From Bradyrhizobium sp. ARR65 (GTDB lineage Bacteria > Pseudomonadota > Alphaproteobacteria > Rhizobiales > Xanthobacteraceae), in contig NZ_AWZU01000007.1 in the NCBI RefSeq assembly GCF_000472385.1, positions 161,835-225,834 on the forward strand: DNA of 64,000 bases, in the 5' to 3' direction. This document shows, piece after piece, positions 55,700 to 63,744 of the stretch (within the stretch, counting starts at the first letter, position 1; every line of letters begins with the position of its first letter). Below the pieces are notes generated by a model. It saw nothing but the letters and a program-made list of their open reading frames with translations, did no database searches and was not told the origin of the DNA. Made by a program: the position numbers and the translations under genes.

Positions 55700-56093
55700 T
55701 GTCTTCTCCGCTTGGCGACTATCGACGTGTTCGTCGATCATCCTTCTCACAGTCGCACCTATGAACCCCGTGCGCTCTTCCAACGCATAAAACCTAAGTC
55801 GATTGCGATCAGCGGATCAATTGAACGTGGGTAATCGCCGCTGATCCAAATGGGGCCAGGAACGATACGAAGGTTTATGGCGCTCGCCTCCAGAGCCGAC
55901 CACTTTGGCAATACGGAGCCGTTGTCGGCGCGACACGGAAAAGGGAGTGCACGTGCGATAATCGGTCCTCCAACAGTCGACGGCAACCAAGTCTAGTTTG
56001 GTGCCAAGATCGCTAAGTGTGATCCGCTTCCGGGTGAAGGTTCATGGGTTGGCGAGCTCGCCGGAAGGTCTCGTCGGATTACCTCTATGCGGA
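55700..56093. other. Intergenic region, possibly with a small leftward ORF
   Basis: This region of about 390 bp lies between the small gene pair and the conjugation relic. A TTG-started frame (55759-55986, minus, 75 codons) includes LEASAINLRIVPGPIWISGD and could be real, but it has no ribosome site or family. Otherwise nothing was recognised. Confidence 0.35.
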
Positions 56094-56335
56094 TTATTTG
56101 TTCGCTTGCTGACGCAACTTTCGTGACCTCACAAACGCTCGATCCGTCGCCATGAATCGTGCGAGCATCGGTGCAATCAGCTTGATGGGATCGCTGATCG
56201 GGTGGGCGCTTTGCTGTCCCAGGATTTCGCATATGCGACAAGATCGCGGTGAACACTTGCGGGCACTTCAAGCGTGACCTTTACCGGTTTATCCTCGGTC
56301 AGCCCTGTTATCCTCAGCTTTGCCATTTTTGTCAT
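56094..56335 (-). pseudogene. Frameshifted DUF2274 gene (conjugation-linked)
   Basis: From ATG 56335 the frame reads MTKMAKLRITGLTEDKPVKV then TLEVPASVHRDLVAYAKSWD, matching the start of DUF2274 proteins. It then shifts; in another frame PISDPIKLIAPMLARFMATD and RAFVRSRKLRQQANK follow to a stop at 56094-56096. One indel separates the halves. DUF2274 genes lie directly after trbI in alphaproteobacterial conjugative transfer operons, and here the start overlaps the stop of a trbI remnant (ATGA). This agrees with the identification. The role of DUF2274 is unknown. Confidence 0.78.
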
Positions 56336-56940
56336 TCTCGGTACGGCTCGAGCGCGAGATCGCGATCAACACCGCACTTTAAATCCCGGTCGAATGGTCA
56401 ATGTCGGCTGAATGTTGAGATTGCGGCGAACAACTTGTTGACCGGTCTGATTAAGGGAGTCCCCTGCCCCACGCCGCAGCGCCTGAATGATGGCGCTGTT
56501 GGTATTGTTAACGTCCGTCCCCGAGTTCACCTCAGTCCCGACGGTGAGCAGCGTCGATAGCGCCGCTGCTCCGGGTAACTCTTTCCAATTGTAATCGACC
56601 TCGTCCTCAAGGCCGGAATATCCCGCGACATCCGCGCCGGGCTGCCGCTCCAACACGATCGAGCGCCCATTCGGCATGATGAGCCGGGTCCAGACCAGGA
56701 GCACACGTGACTGCCCAAATGCGACCTCTGTATCGTAGGTCCCTATCAGCCGCACTCTTTGCGGAATTAGCCTGACACGCCCGGTCGGAGTATCGAATAC
56801 CGCTTCTGTCACTTGCGCCGTGATCTGTCCCGGCAAGTCAGACCGGATTCCCGTGATGAGAGCAGCGGGAATGACCGTCCCCGCCTGAACAACAAAGGGC
56901 GATGCTGGCCTCACCAGGCGGTCGGGGCTTGTCGTCCGCC
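56332..56940 (-). pseudogene. trbI: Fragment of conjugal transfer protein TrbI (VirB10-like)
   Basis: This frame encodes the conserved periplasmic C-terminal domain of TrbI: SPDRLVRPASPFVVQAGTVI, IPAALITGIRSDLPGQITAQ, and later SVGTEV-type segments and NQTGQQVVRRNLNIQPTLTI then RPGF. It loses the frame at the last residues, where VLIA and DLALEPYRE are found in two other frames up to a stop overlapping the DUF2274 start. The N-terminal half, including the membrane anchor, is missing beyond about 56940, where unrelated sequence begins. TrbI is the VirB10-like channel protein of IncP-type mating pores. It is a remnant of an integrated conjugative element. Confidence 0.85.
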
Positions 56941-56969
56941 GATCGGCGTGCGCGTTGACGAACGCGAGT

Positions 56970-57183
56970 TTTTGCTGACCGAGCTGACGAGGCCGTACTC
57001 GACTATTGCGAGGCGAACGGGATCGGCTTCATCCCCTGGTATCCGCTCGCGGCGGGCGATCTTGCGAAGCCTGGCGGCGCGGTCGACAGGCTTGCCAAGG
57101 AAAAGGGCGCAAAGCCCGGCCAGATCGCACTGGCCTGGATGCTGAAGCGCAGCCCCGTGCCGCACTCACTGCGGTCATTATAG
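56970..57183 (+). pseudogene. Internal fragment of an aldo/keto reductase gene
   Basis: In one frame the sequence reads [59 protein letters not shown], then a stop at 57181-57183. This is the middle-to-late part of an AKR barrel. Both ends are lost: no catalytic tetrad and no C-terminal NADPH site. It is joined at its left to the trbI fragment (other strand) and at its right to the adenylate-cyclase relic (other strand). It is not a piece of the intact AKR gene at 22410, whose sequence differs. Confidence 0.72.
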
Positions 57184-57990
57184 TTGCCGTCACATAGTTG
57201 TGGCTGTGTCTCAAGGCTCTATGGGCCCAGGACAGCGCTTCTCCGTAGCGCCCGCCAAAGAAGTGAGCCAGCACTACGCCGGTTTGCACGATGAAGATGA
57301 GCAGATCGAGCGGGCTCAGGCGCATCGCGCGCTGCAAATGATCAATCGCACGGTCCGGCTCGCCAAGAAAGACACTAACCCATCCGCTAAATCGCCATGC
57401 CGGCGCCAAGATGCCATTGAGCACGAGCGCACGCTCGATCAGAGCAGCGCCATCGTCGAGGGCTCCAACCACTTAGGTAAGAGCGTAGCCGGCATGAGCA
57501 AGGGCCACCGGATCATTCACACCGTATCGTGCCGCAGTGCGGGCGAATCGTTCCGCTTCGGCGGCTTCTCCTTCCCGATCGCTTGCCCAGCCATTTGCCT
57601 TCCGCCAGACGTAACAATAGCCGCACATCCCGTAGGCCGTTGCAAAATTTTCGTCCGTGCCGATCGCCCATTGAAAGTTCTGCAGAGCCTCGAAGTTGGC
57701 CTGTCTCCTGACTTGATAGATATTGGCCATACCACGCAGAAAATAGTCGTGAGTGGCCAACCTTTCGGTCGGCTTGCGCTTGGCACGTTCGATTTCGGCC
57801 TGTTCAAGCTTCGGCGAGATCGGTCCGATAACCTTCCTGGTGACTTCGTCCTGCAGATCGAAGATATCCTCGACGCTACCGTCAAAATGATCCGCCCGCA
57901 ATGCGCGCCGGTGGGTGCCTCTATCAGCTGCCCTGTGATGCGCACCTTGTTTGCCACCTTGCGAACGCTTCCTGCGCATTTCGGCAAGGC
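57150..57990 (-). pseudogene. Decayed adenylate-cyclase-type TPR protein gene
   Basis: Three pieces of one protein are visible. AGSVRKVANKVRITGQLIEA and PTGAH are in one frame. RADHFDGSVEDIFDLQDEVT ... EQAEIERAKRKPTER ... HAGYALT are in a second, and after an in-frame TAA (57473-57475) the same frame continues VVGALDDGAALIERALVLNG ... RAMRLSPLDLLIFIVQTG. These are the linker and TPR region of rhizobial class III adenylate cyclases. The catalytic domain upstream and the end of the TPR region are missing. One frameshift near 57900 plus one nonsense codon show true decay. It runs into the aldo/keto reductase fragment near 57160. Confidence 0.8.
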
Positions 57991-58264
57991 ATCTTGCGAT
58001 ACATCAATGGCGGATCATTCGGCGATCCTGCCCCTCGCCGTAATTCTGCGTTCATTGCCACTTCGCGCCTATGTTTTCGAGAAACCTGCGGATGGAAAGC
58101 TATTTGAATCCCATAAAGGAGCCCGGAACCAACGTCGAGCGAGCGGCACTTTATGCCGCGTTTATGCCTGGGCTCTTTGGTTCGTATCGCTTTTAAATCC
58201 GCTTTGCGCCATTCTCTTGAGTCAACGCTCTTACCTGAGCCACGACCTCGTGCGTGAACCGGCC

Positions 58265-58720
58265 ATGCGACTTGCCTCTGAAAACTGCGCCTCATTGGCT
58301 CTCAGTGAGAAGCTGCGCGCTGCCGATGATGTGACGCCCGGACTGATGAAGGAAATTCTTGATGTCATCTGCCGGCGCGCTCCGTTTCAGGGGCGCAGCG
58401 TAAAGGTGCTGCGCCTTAAGCACTTGGCAGAGGCCCACGCCTGGACCGACGCCGCGCTGGCGCTGATCGACTTGGAGCTGCCCCTCTGGCAGCTCCGGCG
58501 CATCGCCGGCCAATGGCACTGCGCGCTCTCGCGCCAGCGAGAACTTCCTGACTGGCTCAATCAATCGATCGAGGCCCGGCATCCGGACCTCGCCCTGGCG
58601 ATCCTGTCCGCACTTATCGAAGCTGCGACCGCTACCGCGTCAAGCGGCACAAGCGTTCGCATAGCGTCCGGCAAACTGAGCTCAGACTCCATTCCCCTTT
58701 GCTGCGATAATTTCGCGTAA
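58265..58720 (+). CDS. Hypothetical helical protein (151 residues)
   Basis: From ATG 58265 the product is MRLASENCASLALSEKLRAA, DDVTPGLMKEILDVICRRAP, then LKHLAEAHAWTDAALALIDL and ELPLWQLRRIAGQWHCALSR, ending near PLCCDNFA. It is helical and looks coding. The frame is open for another 355 codons upstream, but there it lies over the adenylate-cyclase relic and is not protein-like. SQRSYLSHDLVREP just upstream also looks coding, so a TTG start near 58217 is an alternative. It resembles a conserved hypothetical protein of Bradyrhizobium; no function is known. Confidence 0.6.
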   Translation: MRLASENCASLALSEKLRAADDVTPGLMKEILDVICRRAPFQGRSVKVLRLKHLAEAHAWTDAALALIDLELPLWQLRRIAGQWHCALSRQRELPDWLNQSIEARHPDLALAILSALIEAATATASSGTSVRIASGKLSSDSIPLCCDNFA

Positions 58721-58754
58721 GCCGTCTATCTTTCGTCGTCGGAGCTTCGAACCT

Positions 58755-59036
58755 TTGGCGCAGCCTCACCATCTGCCGCAACTCGGATCCGGTCGGGTCC
58801 TGATCCGGTTTGCGGCGACTACAATCATCCTGGTGAGCGCTGCCGCGTTCAGCAGCATTGGGTTTGCCCGAAGCCTTGGCACGCTGACCTGGATGGCTAT
58901 GATCGTCAGTTCGGTCGTTGCTGCTGTCAGACGAGAACGGCCATTCGGATCAACTCTCAATCATTGGGATGACATGGTCGGTTACGCGGCCATGTTTTCC
59001 CTGATCAACATTTTCGCGCACGCATCTGCACTCTGA
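58755..59036 (+). CDS. Small membrane protein of unknown function (93 residues)
   Basis: A TTG-started frame gives two hydrophobic segments (FAATTIILVSAAAFSSIGFA and LTWMAMIVSSVVAAV) and a C-terminal third (YAAMFSLINIFAHASAL), with RERPFGSTLNHWDDMVG between. It follows the preceding gene by 34 bp on the same strand. The start is uncertain, with no clear ribosome site. No family was recognised. Confidence 0.5.
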   Translation: MAQPHHLPQLGSGRVLIRFAATTIILVSAAAFSSIGFARSLGTLTWMAMIVSSVVAAVRRERPFGSTLNHWDDMVGYAAMFSLINIFAHASAL

Positions 59037-59276
59037 CGTCGCCGCAATTCTATGCGGCGAATATACGATCGGTCCTGCGCCTCTCTCGAATTCATATGCG
59101 ATCCCATGCATATTGCGCGCATGAGTCAAACACTCTCCAGCCTACGATAGCGATTGAAACATCCGCGGGCGCACCAAAGCATCGGACGTTCCGCGGCTTC
59201 GATGCGCAGCGCCCTTTCCAAAGCGCAATCGGCCTGGATTCGCGAGAATGGAAGGGTAACGAGTATAGGTGATGTC

Positions 59277-59720
59277 ATGGCTACCTCTAGGGTCGCTACT
59301 GGCGACAGAATTATTGATCCGATGATCGCGCTCGCGCACTGCTCGACGCAGCACCGCATCCTCGTGGCCGGATCAAAGAGCACCGAGATGATGATTGAGC
59401 TGCATCGGCGCGGCTACGTCGGAGCGGCATCGACCGGAAGCTGCGGTCGTCCCGCCTGTCAATACGATGTTGCATTGATTGATTGGCGACGACGGAGCCT
59501 CCCCGATCTTGAGACGACGCTGGACTGGCTCGGCAGGTTTCTTTGTCCGGCCGGGGTCCTGGTGGTCTGGGTCGATGCCCAGAAGCCTGCGGCCAATCAA
59601 AGCCTCCGCGCCTCACTCGAGAAGCGCGGCTACGTCATCGAGCAGGCGACCGTGCATGACTGCGGCTGTGCACTCTCGGCGCGGGCACAGCGAGACACTC
59701 CGCTCACGAAGGCGGCATAA
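59277..59720 (+). CDS. Hypothetical protein, paralogue of the gene at 60462 (147 residues)
   Basis: The product has a Rossmann-like start (RIIDPMIALAHCSTQHRILV then AGSKSTEMMIELHRRGY), a central CQYDVALIDWRRRSLPDLET and a beta-rich end (RGYVIEQATVHDCGCALSAR). The pattern recalls a small SAM-dependent methyltransferase fold, yet the usual DxGxGxG motif is not clear. The gene at 60462-60893 has the same start pattern (VVDTMIALTRPSSLRGIIVT, GSESMELYLALRRRGF), so they are paralogues. ATG 59277 is chosen over the open upstream frame, with AGGTG before it. The function is unknown. Confidence 0.65.
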   Translation: MATSRVATGDRIIDPMIALAHCSTQHRILVAGSKSTEMMIELHRRGYVGAASTGSCGRPACQYDVALIDWRRRSLPDLETTLDWLGRFLCPAGVLVVWVDAQKPAANQSLRASLEKRGYVIEQATVHDCGCALSARAQRDTPLTKAA

Positions 59721-59804
59721 CGGTATTAGCCCAAAGGGAATGGGGGATGGCGGCGGGAGCCCGTTGCGCACTGTCTCGCCGCCGCACTCTCAAGGAGAAT
59801 CCAG

Positions 59805-59996
59805 ATGGCAAAGTCCAACCCGCGCCGCGCGATTATTCGTGAGTGGACATCACTTGCCCGCGAGAAGCGACAATCAATTCAGCAAGCGAGCGCTTTTGCG
59901 CAAACGGCTCTGCAACGGCACCATCTGCCTCGCAGCAGGCGGCCGCCGCACGATGTGATCATGGCATGGCTGCGGCCGCGCATTGGACGGCCCTGA
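59805..59996 (+). CDS. Small basic hypothetical protein (63 residues)
   Basis: MAKSNPRRAIIREWTSLARE followed by KRQSIQQASAFAQTALQRHH, very basic (many Arg and Lys). AAGGAG precedes the ATG, so it is probably translated. A small DNA- or RNA-binding role would fit the charge but is only a guess. It lies 84 bp after the paralogue gene. Confidence 0.6.
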   Translation: MAKSNPRRAIIREWTSLAREKRQSIQQASAFAQTALQRHHLPRSRRPPHDVIMAWLRPRIGRP

Positions 59997-60204
59997 CAAG
60001 GAATGCGTTCCACATGAAGCCAGAGGAGACCTTATGCGGCTCTTATGAGATGGGCATGCCTTCGCAATCGATTTCATATCCGACTGGACCGATATTGAAA
60101 GCCGTCAAGTGACGCGGCTTCGTGCCGACAATCTTTCAAAGATCGTCGAGAACGGATCGCGACGGTCGCTGAAGAGCGTACATATCGAATTCTCTGGCAG
60201 GACT

Positions 60205-60428
60205 ATGACCGTGAAGCCTGTCGAACCTCCCTCGTGTAGCCCTGCTGTATCCAACGTTATCCTTATCGGCAGGGACCGGCGTGGCAACTGGATTGCCCGC
60301 GAACAGAACGGCTTGTTTGGCGGCCTGTTCGTCAACCGCGCCGAAGCTATCAAATACGCTCTTTCGAGAACGGCCGCCATCTCGAAACGATCATCGAACT
60401 GTCACGCGAAATCGAGCTTGACGCGTGA
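60205..60428 (+). pseudogene. Frameshifted small protein gene with IGR-GGLF motif
   Basis: From ATG 60205 the frame reads MTVKPVEPPSCSPAVSNVIL then IGRDRRGNWIAREQNGLFGG and LFVNRAEAIKYAL. It should then go on FENGRHLETIIELSREIELD, which is found in another frame to a stop at 60426-60428; one indel near 60363 separates them. The frame is also open upstream (from GTG 60109: RLRADNLSKIVENGSRRSLK), which may be older coding sequence. A paralogous motif (FFIGRNTDGLWVVREAKGRI then GGLFIL) is found in the gene at 62989. The function is unknown. Confidence 0.65.
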
Positions 60429-60461
60429 CCTGATGCGACCGCGCAAATTCAGGAGACCGCA

Positions 60462-60893
60462 ATGGCCGAGCCTTGTTTCGCATTGGACCAGGAGCAGGTC
60501 GTCGACACCATGATCGCGCTCACGCGCCCTTCCAGTCTACGTGGAATTATCGTTACTGGTAGCGAAAGCATGGAGCTATATCTCGCGCTGCGGCGGCGCG
60601 GATTCTGTCGGGTCTCCACCCCTGTGACATGTCCCGCTCCGAGGCGGCAGCATGCGATCGGTCTGGTCACAGGCGAGAATCCGGTGGCGGCGCTTGCCCA
60701 GGCTTCGCCGTTTCTCAGCACGAATTCGGCTGTCGCAATTCTGATCGAGTCTCGCGAAGGCAAGCTCGCGATTGAGATACGACACAAGCTGCACCAGCTG
60801 GGCTTTCGGATTGAAGCTGGCGTGAGGTGCCGTCGCGGACTTGTGCTTTCCGCCGATCGGCAAGGCTTCGCTCAAATGGAACCTGCAGCGTGA
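60462..60893 (+). CDS. Hypothetical protein, paralogue of the gene at 59277 (143 residues)
   Basis: The sequence MAEPCFALDQEQVVDTMIAL, TRPSSLRGIIVTGSESMELY and LALRRRGF is clearly like the start of the 59277 product, and the end (IRHKLHQLGFRIEAGVRCRR) is in the same position as its RGYVIEQAT end. AGGAG six bases before the ATG is ideal. It overlaps the dapA-like gene by four bases (GTGA), so the two are translated together. The fold may be Rossmann-like; the function is unknown. Confidence 0.72.
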   Translation: MAEPCFALDQEQVVDTMIALTRPSSLRGIIVTGSESMELYLALRRRGFCRVSTPVTCPAPRRQHAIGLVTGENPVAALAQASPFLSTNSAVAILIESREGKLAIEIRHKLHQLGFRIEAGVRCRRGLVLSADRQGFAQMEPAA

Positions 60894-61822
60894 TCTCGCC
60901 GCTAACCGCGACCGCCTGGCTGACGGGTTACATATCTGATCTCCCAACTCCGTTTGATCACGCAGACCGCGTCGATCTGCGAGCCTTGGGGCGACTTTGC
61001 GAGCGCCAGATCGCCGCTGGCGCTTCCGCCGTGGTGGTCTGCGAGACTGCCGGGGAAGCCTCGACCCTTTCAACGGCTGAGCGGGACATGATCATCCGCG
61101 CGGCGGTCGAGATCGCAAGCGGCCGAGTGCGGATCATTGCGGGCGCAGGCTCGAACTGCACCAGTCGCGCCATTGAATTGACACGACGCGCGGAAGCAGC
61201 CGGCGCCGATGCGGTTCTTTCGGTCGTACCTTACTATAACAAGCCGATGCAGAATGGCCTCTACGCGCACTTCTGGGCGATCGCGGATTCGACTGAATTA
61301 CCGATAATCCTGCACGACATCCCTGCGCGGACCGTCCGGGAGTTGGCTGACGACACGCTTATACGGCTGGCTGAAACCAAACAATTCATCGGATTGAGGG
61401 ACGGGGCAGGCGATGTTACCCGTCCCATGCGGTTGCGTTCTATGCTGCCACAGAATTTTCGGCTGATGTCCGGAAACGATGCAACAGCATTGACCTATCT
61501 TGCCGAAGGCGGCGATGCCAGCATTTCGATCATCTCGAATGTGACGCCGGACCTGTGCCAGGCCATTTTTGCCAACCTGAGGCTGGGGCGGCTGCAGATC
61601 GCGAGATACCTTCAGAAGACGCTGGTTCCGCTGGAGTGCTGCGTTTCGAACGACACCCCGGCCGGCGTAAAATATGCGTTGAGCTTGCTCGGCCTGATGG
61701 ATCCCGGCACGCGTCTGCCGATCGTGCCCTTGGATGACCCCGCCAAAGCTACGCTCGCCAAGGCTATCGCCGTGATCGATGACGATCTGGCCGGGCCGCT
61801 CAAGCCTGATACCTCTTTGTGA
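60890..61822 (+). CDS. DapA/N-acetylneuraminate-lyase family protein with catalytic lysine replaced
   Basis: The 310-residue (beta-alpha)8 protein starts at GTG 60890. Family marks are VVCETAGEASTLSTAERD (the GTTGES-like loop), ADAVLSVVPYYNKPMQNGLY and ILHDIPARTVREL. The lysine that forms the Schiff base in DapA (E. coli K161, segment GIKEATG) is Arg170 here (FIGLRDGAGDVTRP); a single A-to-G change (AAG to AGG) would do this. The Tyr133 position is His142 (LHDIPART) and the second Thr is Ala54, which I believe is normal for this rhizobial subfamily. If right, the aldolase step should be lost, though binding may remain. It is coupled to the upstream paralogue gene by GTGA. Confidence 0.85.
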   Translation: MISPLTATAWLTGYISDLPTPFDHADRVDLRALGRLCERQIAAGASAVVVCETAGEASTLSTAERDMIIRAAVEIASGRVRIIAGAGSNCTSRAIELTRRAEAAGADAVLSVVPYYNKPMQNGLYAHFWAIADSTELPIILHDIPARTVRELADDTLIRLAETKQFIGLRDGAGDVTRPMRLRSMLPQNFRLMSGNDATALTYLAEGGDASISIISNVTPDLCQAIFANLRLGRLQIARYLQKTLVPLECCVSNDTPAGVKYALSLLGLMDPGTRLPIVPLDDPAKATLAKAIAVIDDDLAGPLKPDTSL

Positions 61823-61845
61823 TGGTCGCCAGAGGGGCAATCATA

Positions 61846-62244
61846 ATGGATCAGCAAGATCCCACCGAGTGGCACTCCAGGACGTTGCGCTCCTGGCATT
61901 TGGCAATTCTGCGCTTCGCCCTGACGCGGGACAATGCCGATCGGCTCGGCGTGCTCGCGATCGCCAATGCAATCGATAGGCTCGGCAGCCCGCAGGATGA
62001 TCGGTCGGATTTCGACTTCCGGCGGACCTACACAGAGTTATGCGAGGCTATTCAGGACTCGAATGAAGTTGGCGCTGAAACACTGCTGCACCAATACCTC
62101 GCGCGAGTTGACGATTCTCTTCTGAAGCGCGCCCTTACAGCTGTCTTGAAGATCGGACAGCCGGAGCGGATTTCCACCAAGCGGTCAAGGGCTTACAGTG
62201 CTCCATGGCGAACGCGGGGCCTGCCGTCGCGCCGCAGCGCCTAG
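61846..62244 (+). CDS. Hypothetical protein (132 residues)
   Basis: The product MDQQDPTEWHSRTLRSWHLA, ILRFALTRDNADRLGVLAIA and NAIDRLGSPQDDRSDFDFRR is helical with an FRRTYTELCEAIQDSNEVGA middle part. GAGGGG eight bases before ATG 61846 supports it; ATG 61822 at the dapA-like stop is the alternative. The last 25 residues are basic and could be outside the ancestral protein. It resembles conserved small proteins of Bradyrhizobium without known function. Confidence 0.6.
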   Translation: MDQQDPTEWHSRTLRSWHLAILRFALTRDNADRLGVLAIANAIDRLGSPQDDRSDFDFRRTYTELCEAIQDSNEVGAETLLHQYLARVDDSLLKRALTAVLKIGQPERISTKRSRAYSAPWRTRGLPSRRSA

Positions 62245-62268
62245 TCCGGCGCAGGCAGTGACATGGGT

Positions 62269-62463
62269 TCAGCTCTTCCGAGACGAGCCCCCGTTTGCAA
62301 GATGTTTGGCGCGCCATTTCGGTCCAGGACCACGCATGTAATGCTTCTGTGGCTGGTACTTCTCCGCTTCGTACCAGGATGGAAACAGAAACTGCAGCAG
62401 CATGGAAATGGCCTTACGTGAAAGCGAACGAACGTCTGCGGCCAATCGCGAGAGTACCGTCAT
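62269..62463 (-). CDS. Small basic hypothetical protein (64 residues)
   Basis: MTVLSRLAADVRSLSRKAIS then MLLQFLFPSWYEAEKYQPQK and HYMRGPGPKWRAKHLANGGS, with a central hydrophobic patch. Its ATG overlaps the stop of the upstream gene (ATGA). The spacing and the GCTATGACGGT context are nearly the same as those of the small pair at 55266-55699. The function is unknown. Confidence 0.55.
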   Translation of the reverse strand: MTVLSRLAADVRSLSRKAISMLLQFLFPSWYEAEKYQPQKHYMRGPGPKWRAKHLANGGSSRKS

Positions 62464-62765
62464 AGCACCGCCCTGACCCACTTGCGTCTATCGCCTTCAC
62501 GCAGAGAACTGGCGATCCACACATCGTTCGGCCCTTCGAGCCGTACGCCCCGAAGCTCCAGCTCACGTCGTATGCGACGCAGCTTTGCATCTGCGATCGA
62601 CCGAATCAGATCTCTCAAATAGCAGCTCGCGCGATTGGGCGCGGATGCACCTGGACTGTATTTCCTGCAGCCTCGGCCAAATCGATAGCCGCGCAGCTGC
62701 TGTTCACCCTCGCCGCCGTAAGACGAGCCAGGATATTTGCCCTCATGGATAAGGTAGTGCGCCAT
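62460..62765 (-). CDS. Hypothetical protein (101 residues)
   Basis: MAHYLIHEGKYPGSSYGGEG, then LRDLIRSIADAKLRRIRREL and ELRGVRLEGPNDVWIASSLR. The C-terminal half looks like a compact alpha-beta unit. It is translationally coupled to the next gene by ATGA. No recognised family and no strong ribosome site. Confidence 0.55.
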   Translation of the reverse strand: MAHYLIHEGKYPGSSYGGEGEQQLRGYRFGRGCRKYSPGASAPNRASCYLRDLIRSIADAKLRRIRRELELRGVRLEGPNDVWIASSLREGDRRKWVRAVL

Positions 62766-62988
62766 CTTCGTGTTCCATGGCCAGACCTGTCATTGGATGA
62801 GGATGGACAAGCACGCATAGGAAATCGAGACGGTTCGCTGGGTTCCTGCATAGCCGTCGCATAAGGGCGACGACCCGCCAATCGCCTGCCCAGTCTTTAT
62901 ACCGTCCCTATGCCGGACCATCACGAGCCGTCTCGCATTCCTATGCTCATCGGCACATCATAGAGGTGGGACTCGTGAGGAGGCCGCG

Positions 62989-63522
62989 ATGGGCACCACT
63001 GTGAACACCTACCGCAGCGCGCAAGTCTGGGAGCAGATCAGGAAACTTCCAGATGCTTGCCGCGCGATGCTCGACGCCTTTGTCAGCAGACGGATGCAGC
63101 ACGCCGCCTCGGCGGTCAAGCACATCCACTCGCGGCGTGATGACCTGCGCGGAATCCGGTTCAACGTTTCGCCAACCAGTCAGGCCGACACGCCTGCTGT
63201 AGAGTTTGGACTTTTGGACCCGAACGTCATTAGCGGGTCTATCCCCGCCTTCTTCATCGGGCGCAACACTGATGGATTATGGGTCGTCCGCGAAGCGAAG
63301 GGGCGCATCGGGGGACTTTTCATTCTCAAGAGGTCTGCCATCTCATTTGCACATGACCAGAGCGGGACAAGAGGCTGTGCAACCATCTTTCCGACGGAGG
63401 GGTTCGAGCTCGATCTTGAAAACAAGGGCAATCTGTTCGCCGGTTATCTGGCTCCGCTCCTCAGGTTGGAAGGTTTTTCGCGGATGATCCGACGATGCCG
63501 GCGCCTTCGTGCCAGCTCGTGA
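62989..63522 (+). CDS. Hypothetical protein with IGR-GGLF motif (177 residues)
   Basis: GAGGAGG ahead of the ATG marks a good start. The N-terminal half (TYRSAQVWEQIRKLPDACRA then MLDAFVSRRMQHAA) is helical. The middle has AFFIGRNTDGLWVVREAKGR and IGGLFILKRSAISFA, which is the same motif as in the broken gene at 60205 (ILIGRDRRGNWIAREQNGLF, GGLFVNRAEAIKYA). The C-terminal part is basic. The function is unknown; the shared motif defines a small paralogous family. Confidence 0.68.
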   Translation: MGTTVNTYRSAQVWEQIRKLPDACRAMLDAFVSRRMQHAASAVKHIHSRRDDLRGIRFNVSPTSQADTPAVEFGLLDPNVISGSIPAFFIGRNTDGLWVVREAKGRIGGLFILKRSAISFAHDQSGTRGCATIFPTEGFELDLENKGNLFAGYLAPLLRLEGFSRMIRRCRRLRASS

Positions 63523-63728
63523 GAGTTCCACGCGCAAATCTGGCTACGATCCTGTTTCATCGTCCCGCTGGTGGCGGACCGGAGATGGCGGCAACGATCC
63601 GCGCGCGTTATGGCAACAACCGGGCAAGCCAGATTGAAAAGTCTCTCGCACCGCGATGCCTATCGGACATTGGGAAGGATAAGCAGTTTCGCATCCGTAG
63701 AACCGAAGTGATTCTGCCGGTCGATTCC

Positions 63729-63740
63729 GGTGATTTCACC
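63729..63740. repeat. First copy of 12-bp GGTGATTTCACC repeat
   Basis: GGTGATTTCACC, almost a palindrome, occurs here and again at 63793-63804, 64 bp away. The second copy lies inside the isochorismatase relic (Gly-Glu-Ile-Thr codons on the minus strand); this copy lies near where the homology ends. Confidence 0.6.
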
Positions 63741-63744
63741 TTCT

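Noticed and set aside
57200..58264. Upstream two thirds of a 506-codon plus-strand frame
   Set aside because: It lies opposite the adenylate-cyclase relic, whose translation carries recognisable TPR sequence; only the part from about 58265 looks coding.
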